Shown: positions 53,107 through 62,624 of the stretch, piece by piece | How positions within the stretch are numbered: the stretch's first letter is position 1 | Layout of the letters: each line of letters starts with the position of its first letter | From: Pontibacillus yanchengensis | Lineage (GTDB): Bacteria > Bacillota > Bacilli > Bacillales > BH030062 | NCBI RefSeq assembly: GCF_009856295.1 | Contig: NZ_WMEU01000001.1 | Location: 1,240,001-1,304,000, forward strand | Reading direction: 5' to 3' | Length of the DNA stretch: 64,000 nt | Made by a program: the position numbers and the translations under genes | Notes under the pieces: model-generated | What the model saw: only the letters and a program-made list of their open reading frames with translations | What the model was told of the DNA's origin: nothing | Databases searched by the model: none

Positions 53107-53140
53107 AAAAAAACAAGCGCTGTGCGGGCGCTTGTTTTTT
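53107..53140 (-). terminator. yhaL terminator
   Basis: AAACAAGCGC...GCGCTTGTTT overlapping the yhaL 3' end, T-run on the minus strand. Confidence 0.75.
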
Positions 53141-53351
53141 AAGATCCGGAGGCCATTGTGTGCTCTTTATTTTCGTCTTTTTGTTGTCTAGCTTCTTCAA
53201 TGCGTGCCATATACTTTTGTCCTTCTTGCTCAATAAAATGATTCTCCATTTTCTGGTCCTCACGCATAGCGCGATAAGCCATATACCCACAAAAGATCAT
53301 AAACAAGATGATAGCTAACACCCACCAAGGAAAACCGGCAATTTCCATCAT
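53139..53351 (-). CDS. yhaL: Sporulation protein YhaL
   Basis: A 70-residue protein, the length of B. subtilis YhaL: one membrane helix (FPWWVLAIILFMIFCGYMAY) and a charged tail (MARIEEARQQKDENKEH). AAGGGGG lies 7 bases before the first of two ATGs at 53351. In B. subtilis it is made in sporulating cells; exact role unknown. Confidence 0.8.
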   Translation of the reverse strand: MMEIAGFPWWVLAIILFMIFCGYMAYRAMREDQKMENHFIEQEGQKYMARIEEARQQKDENKEHTMASGS

Positions 53352-53445
53352 TTCTGTACCCCCTTGTCCACGTTTACTAAATGTATATGCACTGAAGTAC
53401 ATCTTATGACTTATGAGTCTGCTTTCTCCCTATAAGTGAGCTTTT

Positions 53446-54402
53446 CTATTCTTTGTACTGATCCGCAAACAAAGGCTTATAAAAGCTCCGATTATCCATA
53501 GCGAATAATCGTTCGGTAAATTCACCAGGTTGCACCTTATCTAAAGATCGATTTAACATATTCATCTTTGCATCAACCAAGTCAATTAAATGAAGCATTT
53601 CTGCCTCTCGAATAAGTGGAGGTTTAGGACTACCCCACTCTGCTTTGCCATGGTGGCTCAAGACCATGTGCTGAAGCATGGTTACCTCTTCGCCGTCTAT
53701 TCCAAGTTCAGTGGCAACTGCTCCGATTTCTTCTACCATCATTGGGATATGACCAATTAATTTCCCTTCTAAGGTATAGGATGGAGTCGCTGCTCCAGAT
53801 AATTCTTTCAGCTTCCCTAGGTCATGTAAAATGATGCCAGCATAAAGAAGGTCTTGATCCAAATCTGGATATAGCTCTTTTAATTCTTTGGCTAAATTTA
53901 GCATAGATACAATATGGTGGGCTAGTCCGGAAACGTACTCATGATGATTCTTTACTGCTGCAGGGTATGTTAACAGAGCTTCTTGATACATCTTCACAAA
54001 ATGGCGTGTGATGCGTTGAAGATTTGGATTCTTCATTTCAAATATAGCTTCTGTAATTCGTTCCATTAAGTCCTCTTGTGATACAGGAGCTTTCTCCACA
54101 AAATCTGATGCCTTCACTCCATCTGTAGGTTGCGCTGGTCTGATGGACTGAATTTTCAATTGTGCTTTACCGCGAAACTGGTTGACTTCTCCTGTTATTC
54201 GAGCTAATTCTTCAGCAATGAAAGTCTGCTCATCTTCCTTAGTAGCTTCCCACAATTTTGCTTCAATTTCACCTGTCGCATCACGCAAAACTAATGTTAA
54301 AAATGGTTTTCCATTACTGGCAACACCTTTTGTAGATGACTTAATTAACATAAAATCATCGAAGGCATCTCCTATTTGATGATTGGATATTCCTTTTTTC
54401 AT
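53446..54402 (-). CDS. yhaM: 3'-5' exoribonuclease YhaM
   Basis: A 318-residue enzyme: N-terminal OB-fold ([20 protein letters not shown]) and C-terminal HD domain with [33 protein letters not shown] and [15 protein letters not shown] metal ligands. YhaM degrades RNA and single-stranded DNA with Mn2+. The first of a set of nuclease genes that continues with yhaN and yhaO, interrupted by a GbsR-like gene. Confidence 0.92.
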   Translation of the reverse strand: MKKGISNHQIGDAFDDFMLIKSSTKGVASNGKPFLTLVLRDATGEIEAKLWEATKEDEQTFIAEELARITGEVNQFRGKAQLKIQSIRPAQPTDGVKASDFVEKAPVSQEDLMERITEAIFEMKNPNLQRITRHFVKMYQEALLTYPAAVKNHHEYVSGLAHHIVSMLNLAKELKELYPDLDQDLLYAGIILHDLGKLKELSGAATPSYTLEGKLIGHIPMMVEEIGAVATELGIDGEEVTMLQHMVLSHHGKAEWGSPKPPLIREAEMLHLIDLVDAKMNMLNRSLDKVQPGEFTERLFAMDNRSFYKPLFADQYKE

Positions 54403-54604
54403 AATGTTCCTCCTCTCATGCGTTTACAATGTGTTTTATATATGGACGAAATAGATTTTGATACTAATTACTTTTAGAGTAATGAAACTTTTCCTATGTG
54501 TAAAGAAAAAAGAATGTCTAAGAACACGGCGCGCGGTTCTAGCTCACAACTTATTGACCTAAGCAATATTCGATGTGGTGCTTTTTTAGGTAGAGTTTTA
54601 CTTA

Positions 54605-54640
54605 TAAAAAAAAAGAAGAGCGTGTAAGCCACGCTCTTTC
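54605..54640 (-). terminator. Terminator of the GbsR gene
   Basis: GAGCGTG...CACGCTC, nine T on the minus strand. Confidence 0.8.
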
Positions 54641-54645
54641 TCTCG

Positions 54646-55188
54646 CTAATCTTCTCTTGGAACATACTTGAAAATTTCACCAGATTCAACAACACGGATA
54701 AACTTCATTAGCCAACGATAATAGCTTTGTGCGTATTCAAGTCGATCGATATCACGTTGAATTTTGCCTACAAGCTCCTCATCATCACAGTTATCCGCAA
54801 TGGAACGCAACTCCGAAATAGTTTCATTTGCTTCTTCCATATTTGTTTCCGTATGGTGTCTCCAGCGATTGCCAAATAATGCGGTGAATGCTTTATACCA
54901 ATCTTCTTCAGATTTATATAAGTCCTTACGAATTCCTTTTCGAAAAGCAGGCTCCACCATTTTCATTTCTGACAGAGAACGTACTCCTGTCGACATACTC
55001 GTCTTGCTCATCTCTAGCGCATCACGCATGTCATCGAGCGTCATTGGGTAGTCGGAGAAATATAACGTTCCATACAAACGTCCTACAGAGGAAGTAATCC
55101 CGTATAGGTTCATATTCTTCGCAATCACCTGGATAAACTTTTCTATTGTTTCTTCATATTCTGCCCATTCTTGTTTTTTATCTACCAA
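54646..55188 (-). CDS. gbsR: GbsR-type regulator
   Basis: A 180-residue winged-helix protein, exactly the length of B. subtilis GbsR, with YGITSSVGRLYGTLYFSDYP, MSKTSMSTGVRSLSEMKMVE, FRKGIRKDLYKSEEDWY and a helical C-terminus. GbsR is the choline-responsive repressor of glycine betaine synthesis. It starts at TTG, 7 bases after GGAGGG. No gbsAB genes adjoin; it sits alone between yhaM and yhaN, an unusual place. Confidence 0.85.
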   Translation of the reverse strand: MVDKKQEWAEYEETIEKFIQVIAKNMNLYGITSSVGRLYGTLYFSDYPMTLDDMRDALEMSKTSMSTGVRSLSEMKMVEPAFRKGIRKDLYKSEEDWYKAFTALFGNRWRHHTETNMEEANETISELRSIADNCDDEELVGKIQRDIDRLEYAQSYYRWLMKFIRVVESGEIFKYVPRED

Positions 55189-55286
55189 TGGACGACCCTC
55201 CACTAGCTTTATTCGACATGTACCTAGAGTATTTTATCACTATTATTCCAAACATGCGAGGACATGACAAATAAAAACTTATTTTT

Positions 55287-58223
55287 TTATAGAAAAATAA
55301 TCTGTTGTTTGTTCAGTATGTCTTGAATATACTGTCTGCATGATAACACAATTACCTGTTGTGTACGCGAAATGTTAGTAAGTAAAGTTAAAAATTCTTT
55401 CGTTCGTTCCTCATCGAAGTTAACATATGCATCATCTATGATGAATGGCATACCATGCTGATCACTCATTACCCGGCTTAGAGATAACCGTAATGCTACA
55501 TACAATTGTTCCTTTGTGCCTTGAGACAATTGCTCCGCTGTGTATCGGTCCCCAGATTGCGTTTCTACAACCAAACCTTCTTCCGAGGATGGAACAAATA
55601 CATGTACATATGTGTTATTCGTTAGGATGGAGAAAAACTGCTTACAATATTCAAGTACCATCGGCATACGTTCCTGTTGAAAAGTAGATTTAGTCTTTCT
55701 CAACATAGAATACGCTACTTTATAAACTGCCCACTCCATGGCTTGTTCCTTTAATAAACTTTTTTCAAACTCTAACTCATGTCGGTACTTGGATATCGAT
55801 TCATCTCCCTCTAACGTCCTCAAATGGGACAATGTATCTGACAGTTGTTGTCTGACGGAATCAATTTGGTTTGACAACTCTTGCTTACGTTTAGTCTTTT
55901 CTTGCCGTTCTTGTTGAATGAAAGATGAATCTAAGGAGGAACTCAATAATGATTTCACCTTGTCATTATTTAGATATATTGAATAAAGCTGTTCATAATA
56001 TTGCTTTTTGTTATGCTTAATGTCATAAAGTCGATTAATCTTATTACCTGTTTGTATATAAGCTTCCTCATCTTCAACATTCGCAAACCTAAAAAGTTTT
56101 CGAATTTCTTCTTCGAACGGCTTCATTTTTTCACGAACATCCTGTTTCTGTTGTTCTATTGTAAAAAGCCATTCTGTGTAAGTGTCTTTTAGTTCTAATT
56201 GCTTTTGGATAAAGGCTTTGAGTTGAAATAACTGATTTTCTTTCTCTTCTATAGAAACATTCGTGTCTATATCTACTTGACTAGCTAATGTTTCTACTTG
56301 TTCCTCATACGAAGAGATATCGTTCTTCAGTTGTTGAACATCTTGTTCTTGCTCTCTTATATGTTCAAGTGATTCTTTATGGCTCATTACCTTTTGGTAT
56401 GCTTTAGGCCAAAAATCCAAATCCACATGACGAAGAAAAGAATACATCTCCATCTGTTCTTCTACCTGTTGATAAAAGCGTTGGCGCTGTCTATCTAAAG
56501 AAGCAAAGCGCTCATCTAGCTTCATCATTTCACCATGTAATTGTTGAACTTGATAGGAAAACTGTTCAAGTTCTGTCTTAATCCTATCATGAGTTGCAAG
56601 CTGTTCCTTATACCAAGTTAAGGAAGTTGTTGATGATTCATTCTCATCAACTATTTTCTCACCGATACTAGTATCAACATTAGGAAGAGAATTTCGTATC
56701 ATACTCACGCCCATTACTACAATTCCAAACAGTCCAAAAGTTCCTATCCCAAACCACCAATTATTAAAGAGAAAACTCATCGATATACCAATGGCAAATA
56801 GTACTGCTACTCCTATCAATACTTGATTTGTTAGTGCGATTATGCGTCGATGATAAGCTTCCAGTGAATCTTGCTGCTGCTTGTGCTGATTATCTATTTT
56901 TTGTTGAACGTCCTGTTCATATTGTCTGTCTACTTCCGCTTGATAATGATCATACACTTGCTCAGATAAAAGAGATTGTTCGAGTGTCTCTTTTTCCGAA
57001 AGGAGTTGCTGTTCCCGTTCTTTATTAACCCGTTTCTGTTGTTGATACTGTTCGTCTTCTAGCTCAATGTCCCGTTGTTGCTTAGAAAGCATTTGCCAAT
57101 GTTCCTCTATGTAAAAGGGGAACTCAATGTTTTCCACATCATCAATGGTAAGCTCAATACCTAGTGACTCAATTTCATCTTTCACCTTTTTAGTACGCTG
57201 TTCAATTTCTTGATTGAGATGATCTCTTTGCTCTTTCTTTACATCATTCCGCTGCTTTTTCTGCTCAAGATCCTTCAACGATTCCAGGATTCTTTCATCA
57301 ACTTCATAGAGATCACGTTGCTTATCGCGATACGTTTTCTCATTTTGTTCAATGACTTCTAATTCACTTTTTAAAGGGAGGTACTGATCTTTCAGATGAT
57401 AGTAGCGTTCCATTCCATTCTCAGGAAAAGAAAGATCTTCCTCATATTCTTTTTCCTCTTCTTGTAACTGCTGGTAAGCCAACAAAGGTTGTACAGCTTG
57501 TTGTTTCCTCTCTAGTTCATCTATAGATGTTTCTACATCTTTATATTTGTTCTGCAATGCCTCAAGTTCGTTTTGCAGATTATTTTCCTGCTTTTTCAGT
57601 GATGCGTATTGTTCCTCTCCTTGTTTAGAAGCTTGAAATAGTTGTTCCTTTTCTCTAACAGAAACTAACTGTTGATTGAGTTGTGGATTTTTGCCTTGTT
57701 TTTTAAATCTTTGGTCTAATTCTTTCTCCAGTTTCTTCTCTACGTCATAAATTTCTCTTGAGCCTGTCATTCCTATTCCGAATAAAATATCTCCAATGTC
57801 ATCTGAATGTAGTTGCTGTACATGTTGAATATCATGAAGCCCAAAGGAAAAAATCGCCTCATATGTAAATCGGTCCACTCCATTTAGAAGTTCTTTCAAA
57901 AAAGACTCTTCTTTTTCTTCCCCATTATTTGTATAGCAACGTGCTTCCCCATCATATTTATCCGGTTGCCTCTCAATTTTGATTCGTCCCCAAGCAGGAG
58001 TTTCAATCACAAGGCTACCTCCGACTACTCCTCCTCTTTGAGGCTTAAATGCTTGAAGCTTTCTTGGAGGAAGCGAAAATAAAATATATAGAATAAATTG
58101 ATGTAATGTGGACTTCCCGGCTTCATTTTTACCGTACACATAAGAAAGTCCCTCCTCAGAAAATTGAATAGTCTCATTCACCCATTTTCCGAAGCCATAT
58201 ATATGTACTTCTATTAGCTTCAT
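55287..58223 (-). CDS. yhaN: YhaN (SbcE), large SMC/Rad50-like ATPase
   Basis: A 978-residue protein: ABC half-ATPase head with Walker A YVYGKNEAGKSTLHQFILY (about 29-47), long Gln/Glu-rich coiled coils split by two membrane-like helices (LIGVAVLFAIGISMSFLF, then FGIGTFGLFGIVVMGVSM at about 465-505), and a C-terminal head with LSQGTKEQLYVALRLSLSR and FIIDDAYVNFDEER. With YhaO it resembles Rad50-Mre11/SbcCD and may process DNA ends at the membrane. It starts 3 bases after yhaO. Confidence 0.9.
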   Translation of the reverse strand: MKLIEVHIYGFGKWVNETIQFSEEGLSYVYGKNEAGKSTLHQFILYILFSLPPRKLQAFKPQRGGVVGGSLVIETPAWGRIKIERQPDKYDGEARCYTNNGEEKEESFLKELLNGVDRFTYEAIFSFGLHDIQHVQQLHSDDIGDILFGIGMTGSREIYDVEKKLEKELDQRFKKQGKNPQLNQQLVSVREKEQLFQASKQGEEQYASLKKQENNLQNELEALQNKYKDVETSIDELERKQQAVQPLLAYQQLQEEEKEYEEDLSFPENGMERYYHLKDQYLPLKSELEVIEQNEKTYRDKQRDLYEVDERILESLKDLEQKKQRNDVKKEQRDHLNQEIEQRTKKVKDEIESLGIELTIDDVENIEFPFYIEEHWQMLSKQQRDIELEDEQYQQQKRVNKEREQQLLSEKETLEQSLLSEQVYDHYQAEVDRQYEQDVQQKIDNQHKQQQDSLEAYHRRIIALTNQVLIGVAVLFAIGISMSFLFNNWWFGIGTFGLFGIVVMGVSMIRNSLPNVDTSIGEKIVDENESSTTSLTWYKEQLATHDRIKTELEQFSYQVQQLHGEMMKLDERFASLDRQRQRFYQQVEEQMEMYSFLRHVDLDFWPKAYQKVMSHKESLEHIREQEQDVQQLKNDISSYEEQVETLASQVDIDTNVSIEEKENQLFQLKAFIQKQLELKDTYTEWLFTIEQQKQDVREKMKPFEEEIRKLFRFANVEDEEAYIQTGNKINRLYDIKHNKKQYYEQLYSIYLNNDKVKSLLSSSLDSSFIQQERQEKTKRKQELSNQIDSVRQQLSDTLSHLRTLEGDESISKYRHELEFEKSLLKEQAMEWAVYKVAYSMLRKTKSTFQQERMPMVLEYCKQFFSILTNNTYVHVFVPSSEEGLVVETQSGDRYTAEQLSQGTKEQLYVALRLSLSRVMSDQHGMPFIIDDAYVNFDEERTKEFLTLLTNISRTQQVIVLSCRQYIQDILNKQQIIFL

Positions 58224-58226
58224 ACC

Positions 58227-59456
58227 CTACTCCCCCTTCAAAAGTTTCTGAAGCAATAGCTGTTCTGCTCTGTTTAATAAGTCTTGCTTTTCTTCCTCCG
58301 AAAAGGGTTGTAGATATTTTCGCATATGCTTATGATATAACAGTTCATGCAAATGGTCTTCGATATCTTGGTGATTGTCAAACTGGCGAATCAATTCACC
58401 TATAAAATGAGCGCCATTACTCAACTGTTCACGATCCCAATTAGGAGTAATAGAAGTATGTACCCGGGAAATCCATATCCAATCCGCTGCTTCTTCTTCC
58501 TGTTCATTCCATATATCCTTCAGCTCATCTATCATCGACTGTTCTTGCCCTTTTGGAAACGGTAAAGACCCTTGAAACGTTACTTCTATGAATGCTTTCC
58601 CACATTCCATTCGTTTATCATCTTTCAAGGATTGAACGGTTGTTTCTAAATCATGAAGGTTCGTTTGCTCTTCTACTTGAAATGTTTCAACATTAAACTG
58701 AATATTCTCTGTGGGGCAAAACGTAAGAGAGGTAGTGTTTTCAGAAAGATCTACGATATAACACCCTTTCTCTCCTTGTTCGTTTCTATGTCGTCCCTGA
58801 ATATTACCTGGGTAGACAATGTATGGATCCTTATGTAGTACTTGTTTTTTATGAATATGACCTAAAGCCCAATAGTCCATACCTCTTTGAAGAAGTTGCT
58901 CTATTGAAAACGGTGCATACACATCATGCTCTGTATTTGTAGATAGACTACCATGTAACATCCCTATATTATAGATACCTTCAGAAGATGGTGTGAAATC
59001 TTGATGTTTGGAGTGGTGAACAGCTCGCTGTTCATAACTAAATCCATGTATATCAGCCAATTTCTCCCCGTTTTTATAAAAAGGAAAGGACTTTACCTCT
59101 TCGGTTTCAAATACATGCACATACTCGGGGTAAGTCATTGGATAAAAAGTGGCATTCATATAATCATGATTACCATGACTGACATAAGTATGAATACGAC
59201 ATTCCGCTAATCGTTCCAAACCTTTTTTAAAATGGAGTTGTGCTTTCAAGCTCCTGCCATCCTGATCAAAAATATCACCTGCCATCAACACAAAATCCAC
59301 CTGCTGTTCAATAGCATGATTAATTAGCCTATCAAACGCCTTAAACGTACTTTCTCTCACATCACGGAACAGTGGACCAGGTAAATAATAATAGCCTTTA
59401 AAAGGACTATCTATATGCAAGTCAGCACAATGCAAAAATCGAATGCTTCCCTTCAT
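58227..59456 (-). CDS. yhaO: YhaO, SbcD/Mre11-like metallophosphoesterase
   Basis: A 409-residue nuclease subunit: FLHCADLHIDSPFKGY, LMAGDIFDQDGRSLKA, VSHGNHDY, MLHGSL and WALGHIHKKQ are the calcineurin-type metal motifs. The C-terminal third binds the ATPase partner. GAGGAG fixes the start at MKGSIRF. It overlaps nothing but nearly touches yhaN. Confidence 0.9.
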   Translation of the reverse strand: MKGSIRFLHCADLHIDSPFKGYYYLPGPLFRDVRESTFKAFDRLINHAIEQQVDFVLMAGDIFDQDGRSLKAQLHFKKGLERLAECRIHTYVSHGNHDYMNATFYPMTYPEYVHVFETEEVKSFPFYKNGEKLADIHGFSYEQRAVHHSKHQDFTPSSEGIYNIGMLHGSLSTNTEHDVYAPFSIEQLLQRGMDYWALGHIHKKQVLHKDPYIVYPGNIQGRHRNEQGEKGCYIVDLSENTTSLTFCPTENIQFNVETFQVEEQTNLHDLETTVQSLKDDKRMECGKAFIEVTFQGSLPFPKGQEQSMIDELKDIWNEQEEEAADWIWISRVHTSITPNWDREQLSNGAHFIGELIRQFDNHQDIEDHLHELLYHKHMRKYLQPFSEEEKQDLLNRAEQLLLQKLLKGE

Positions 59457-59578
59457 ACAAAGAAGCTCCTCTCTGTTCAATCTCATTGATTTGATTGTAT
59501 CAAACGAAGCACACGAATGCACGTTCGCTTCATATATTTCTTATAACTGGTGAAGCTATTGATGTGGAGGTGAAGCAT

Positions 59579-59734
59579 ATGGCTAAACGAAAAAAGAATC
59601 CATCTGAGCGTGGAAAAAGCGCAGCAAGTGTTAAAGGATCCCCTAACAGTGGACCAGTAGAAAAGTTCCGTAATGAACCTGATCATCAAACCACCAACAT
59701 GCAATACAAAAAGGAAAACACCGCAAAAGATTAA
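59579..59734 (+). CDS. Small basic hydrophilic protein (51 aa), YuzL-like
   Basis: MAKRKKNPSERGKSAASVKG begins a Lys-, Ser- and Asn-rich protein without hydrophobic core. The head resembles the YuzL family of short Bacillaceae proteins and, loosely, minor spore proteins; the match is from memory. GGAGGTG lies 6 bases before the ATG. A terminator follows. Confidence 0.6.
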   Translation: MAKRKKNPSERGKSAASVKGSPNSGPVEKFRNEPDHQTTNMQYKKENTAKD

Positions 59735-59770
59735 CTTACACTCACGTTCAGCTTAATAAATAGCACAAAT

Positions 59771-59810
59771 AAAAAGAGCAAGCTCCATCTTTGGATTTTG
59801 CTCTTTTTAG
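59771..59810. terminator. Bidirectional terminator
   Basis: AAAAAGAGCAA pairs with TTGCTCTTTTT. Confidence 0.75.
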
Positions 59811-59821
59811 TAATGATGAGT

Positions 59822-59905
59822 TTATTCCTTTGGCTGAATAAGACCAATTCCAATTCCTGTTGGGTCAACTAGATAAGCAAGATAAAAAGCATCATACACC
59901 ATCTT
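59822..59905 (-). pseudogene. Remnant of a VOC-family gene (3' end)
   Basis: The minus strand reads YDAFYLAYLVDPTGIGIGLI then QPKE-stop, the last strand of a glyoxalase-fold protein. Upstream the frame is closed by a stop and no start exists. It lies between the YuzL-like gene and yhaP. Confidence 0.5.
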
Positions 59906-59960
59906 AATCTCGAACAATCATTGCTCGTTTTCTTTTGCTTTTAGTATAGAGTCATCTGAA

Positions 59961-61220
59961 TTATTCTTTTTTGGATAATTGCATAGCTTTCTTCAAATCT
60001 TTCAACGACGAAGAACGTCCATAAAGGAGTACACCACCTCGATAAACTCGTGCACCGATGACAGCTAATAAAATAATAGTACCAATCAATAGTAATATAC
60101 CAAGACTGGACTCCCAAAACGGAATCTCTAGCATTCCCACCCGTAGGAACATAAGCATTGGCGTAAAGAATGGGATAAAGGATGTTACGGTTACAAATGT
60201 AGATTCCGGTACATTTAACCCAAACATAGCTAACATGAAAGCAGCTACAATTAGCAATGTCATTGGTGTAATCACTTGTTGTGCATCTTCAATCCGACTC
60301 ACAATAGATCCTAGCATCGCAGCTAATGTTGCATAAAGCAAATAGCCAAGTAGGAAAAAGAGTATTGCATAAATGAGTGTGCTTATTTCCACATTAGAGA
60401 ATCCGAAATAACTGGTGAATCCTCCGCCACTCATTGATTCCATATTACTTTTAATGGATTGATATCCCACTAATAAGATCAAACTGAATTGGGTAATACC
60501 TAATAACGCAATTCCGCATATTTTCCCAAACATTTGCGTTACTGGAGAAACACTGGAAATCAATATTTCCATAACTCTTGATGATTTTTCTGTGGCAACT
60601 TCCATTGCTATCATATTTCCATACATTAAGACACCAAAGTAAAGCAAAAACAGCATAATATATACAAGCCCACGTGTCTCGTTAAGCTCTTCAAACGACT
60701 TCGAGTCCTCCGCTAATGACACCTTTTCAAAAGAAACAGGAGAATATATTTGCTGTATTGTTGATTCTTCAATACCAGCATTCTCGGTTGCCACAGCCAC
60801 TTTCAATTGCTGTAAACCTTGCTGAAGCTTTCCACTAATACTCATTTCACTCATTTGATTGGAATAATAGGTACCCTCAGGCAAATCACTTTCATTTAAA
60901 GTCAGTGTTAAAAGTCCTTTATATTCTCCTTCTTGTACTGCCTTTTTTGCTTCTTCTTCTGAGTCATCAAACTCCTCAACTTCCATGACATCTTCTTGAG
61001 CCTTTACTTGTTCCTGGAACCTAGAGAATAAGGAATCTGTTTCATCAATAACCGCAACCGTATCTACTTGTTCCTCTTCACCACTAAATGTACTTATGAT
61101 GTTTTGGAAATTGGCAAGTCCTACAATAAGTAAAAGCGTGATAACAGTTGTAATAATGAACGCCTTTGATTTTAAACGATTCAGATAAGTATGAGCTAAT
61201 ATAACGAAAAACTTATTCAT
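59961..61220 (-). CDS. yhaP: ABC-2 type permease YhaP (NatB-like)
   Basis: A 419-residue protein, the length of B. subtilis YhaP: one N-terminal helix, an extracytoplasmic domain of about 150 residues (EEEQVDTVAVIDETDSLFSR and on), then five to six helices (MLFLLYFGVLMYGNMIAMEV; ISTLIYAILFFLLGYLLYAT). NatAB relatives export Na+ or drugs. AGGTG precedes the ATG at 61220, within the end of yhaQ. Confidence 0.88.
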   Translation of the reverse strand: MNKFFVILAHTYLNRLKSKAFIITTVITLLLIVGLANFQNIISTFSGEEEQVDTVAVIDETDSLFSRFQEQVKAQEDVMEVEEFDDSEEEAKKAVQEGEYKGLLTLTLNESDLPEGTYYSNQMSEMSISGKLQQGLQQLKVAVATENAGIEESTIQQIYSPVSFEKVSLAEDSKSFEELNETRGLVYIMLFLLYFGVLMYGNMIAMEVATEKSSRVMEILISSVSPVTQMFGKICGIALLGITQFSLILLVGYQSIKSNMESMSGGGFTSYFGFSNVEISTLIYAILFFLLGYLLYATLAAMLGSIVSRIEDAQQVITPMTLLIVAAFMLAMFGLNVPESTFVTVTSFIPFFTPMLMFLRVGMLEIPFWESSLGILLLIGTIILLAVIGARVYRGGVLLYGRSSSLKDLKKAMQLSKKE

Positions 61221-62112
61221 AAGAAGCACCTACTTTCTCAATAAATATGTCATTTAGGGTAGGCTCTTCAAGATCAAAGGTACGTACAAACCCCTTTCCA
61301 GATAGGGCATCAAATATGCGTCCTGCAACATCTTCGCTCTCGATTTGCAGTTCACATCCTTCCGTAAAAGTTTTATAGCGAACAACTCCTGGAACATCCT
61401 TAAGGTAGTTCACATCAAAATCTGCTCGTATCACTACATTTTTCTTCCCAAAGGAACGTTTCACTTCCTTTAGTCCCCCATGTACAACAGGTGTACCGTG
61501 ATGAAGAATACATAAGTGCTCACATAGTTCCTCTACATGCTCCATTCGGTGAGATGAAAATACAATCGATGTCCCAGCTTCTTTTAACTCAACAACGGCT
61601 TTTTTTAGTTGTTCAACATTAACTGGGTCTAGTCCTGAGAATGGTTCATCTAAAATAAGCAACTTTGGCTTATGTATGACAGCCGAAATAAACTGGACCT
61701 TTTGTTGATTACCTTTTGAAAGCTCTTCTACCTTTTTGTCACGATATTCAGGAACGTGAAATTTCTCAAGCCAAGCATCCATTTCGGTAATAATGTCATT
61801 CTTCTGCATCCCTCTCAATCTCCCAAGGTAGACAAGCTGGTCCTTTACTGTTAACTTTGGATACAATCCTCGTTCTTCAGGAAGATAGCCAATGAGGTGG
61901 CTTTTACTATAATTTATGGAATCATCACTCCAAGAAATTGAGCCTTCTGTGAGATCCATCAAACCTAGGATCATACGAAATGTTGTGGTTTTTCCTGCAC
62001 CATTCGCTCCAAGAAAACCAAATATTTGTTTCTCAGGTATTTCTAACGAAAGGTTATCTACAGCAGTTGATGAACCAAATCGCTTGGTCACATTATCTAA
62101 TTTCAGTGTCAT
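61213..62112 (-). CDS. yhaQ: ABC transporter ATPase YhaQ (NatA-like)
   Basis: A 299-residue ATPase: Walker A GFLGANGAGKTTTFRMILG, signature LSKGNQQKVQFI, Walker B LLILDEPFSGLDPV and switch His FSSHRMEHVEEL, with the C-terminal domain of the NatA group. It overlaps yhaP by 8 bases and is transcribed with it. Confidence 0.88.
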   Translation of the reverse strand: MTLKLDNVTKRFGSSTAVDNLSLEIPEKQIFGFLGANGAGKTTTFRMILGLMDLTEGSISWSDDSINYSKSHLIGYLPEERGLYPKLTVKDQLVYLGRLRGMQKNDIITEMDAWLEKFHVPEYRDKKVEELSKGNQQKVQFISAVIHKPKLLILDEPFSGLDPVNVEQLKKAVVELKEAGTSIVFSSHRMEHVEELCEHLCILHHGTPVVHGGLKEVKRSFGKKNVVIRADFDVNYLKDVPGVVRYKTFTEGCELQIESEDVAGRIFDALSGKGFVRTFDLEEPTLNDIFIEKVGASYE

Positions 62113-62189
62113 GTCATACTCTCTCCTCTCCTACTCCACATACGTCTTAAATAAGCAATATGTTTCAAAATCTTTTATACTATTTAGGT

Positions 62190-62208
62190 TTATACATTAA
62201 ATGTATAA
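62190..62208 (-). promoter_or_regulatory. Palindromic operator-like site in the yhaQP promoter
   Basis: TTATACATT-A-AATGTATAA is a perfect 9+1+9 palindrome, about 80 bases before yhaQ. A plausible promoter (TTTAAT-16-TATAAA on the minus strand) overlaps it. The regulator is unknown. Confidence 0.5.
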
Positions 62209-62218
62209 GGAAAATCAT

Positions 62219-62246
62219 GTAAGAGGATGTAAGAGGATGTAAGAGC
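62219..62246. repeat. 10-bp direct repeat, 2.8 units
   Basis: GTAAGAGGAT twice, then GTAAGAGC. A slipped-strand expansion next to the yhaQ control region; the rest of 62113-62401 shows nothing else. Confidence 0.6.
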
Positions 62247-62401
62247 AACAAAAAATTAATTATGCGAAATGGTAATTTACTTATTTTTTATCTTCATAGT
62301 GACCCACATTACATTTATCGACAAATATGAAGAGATTAGCAGGAAAAATAAAGCCTAATGCGAAATAGTAAAGGTGTAGAAATTTCAGGAGGGAATAAAA
62401 T

Positions 62402-62587
62402 ATGAAAGCATATGCTTTAACTGTATTTGCACCAGATGGTACTCACTTATTAGATGAAACATTTGAAGCAGAAAATGATCAGGACGCAACTAAAATTGGT
62501 AAACAAAAGCTTGAAGACCAAGGTTATGAAGAACACACCCACCGTTGTGTAGCCCCTGATGGACATATGGTCCTATTTCATCGATAA
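62402..62587 (+). CDS. yhzD: YhzD family small protein (61 aa)
   Basis: MKAYALTVFAPDGTHLLDET, then a helix and GYEEHTHRCVAPDGHMVLFHR, closely following the 61-residue YhzD of B. subtilis. GGAGGGAA precedes the ATG. A compact beta-alpha-beta fold is likely. Function unknown; the position beside yhaQ and yhaR is conserved. Confidence 0.85.
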   Translation: MKAYALTVFAPDGTHLLDETFEAENDQDATKIGKQKLEDQGYEEHTHRCVAPDGHMVLFHR

Positions 62588-62624
62588 GAAATTAAACTAA
62601 AATGTGAAACTAGCTTTCCTTATA

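Noticed and set aside
59495-59578. Longer N-terminus for the 51-residue YuzL-like protein
   Set aside because: The extension lacks a ribosome site and GGAGGTG lies at ideal spacing before the internal ATG at 59579.
62219-62246. Iteron-type origin
   Set aside because: Three short units only, no DnaA boxes, no replication gene nearby.
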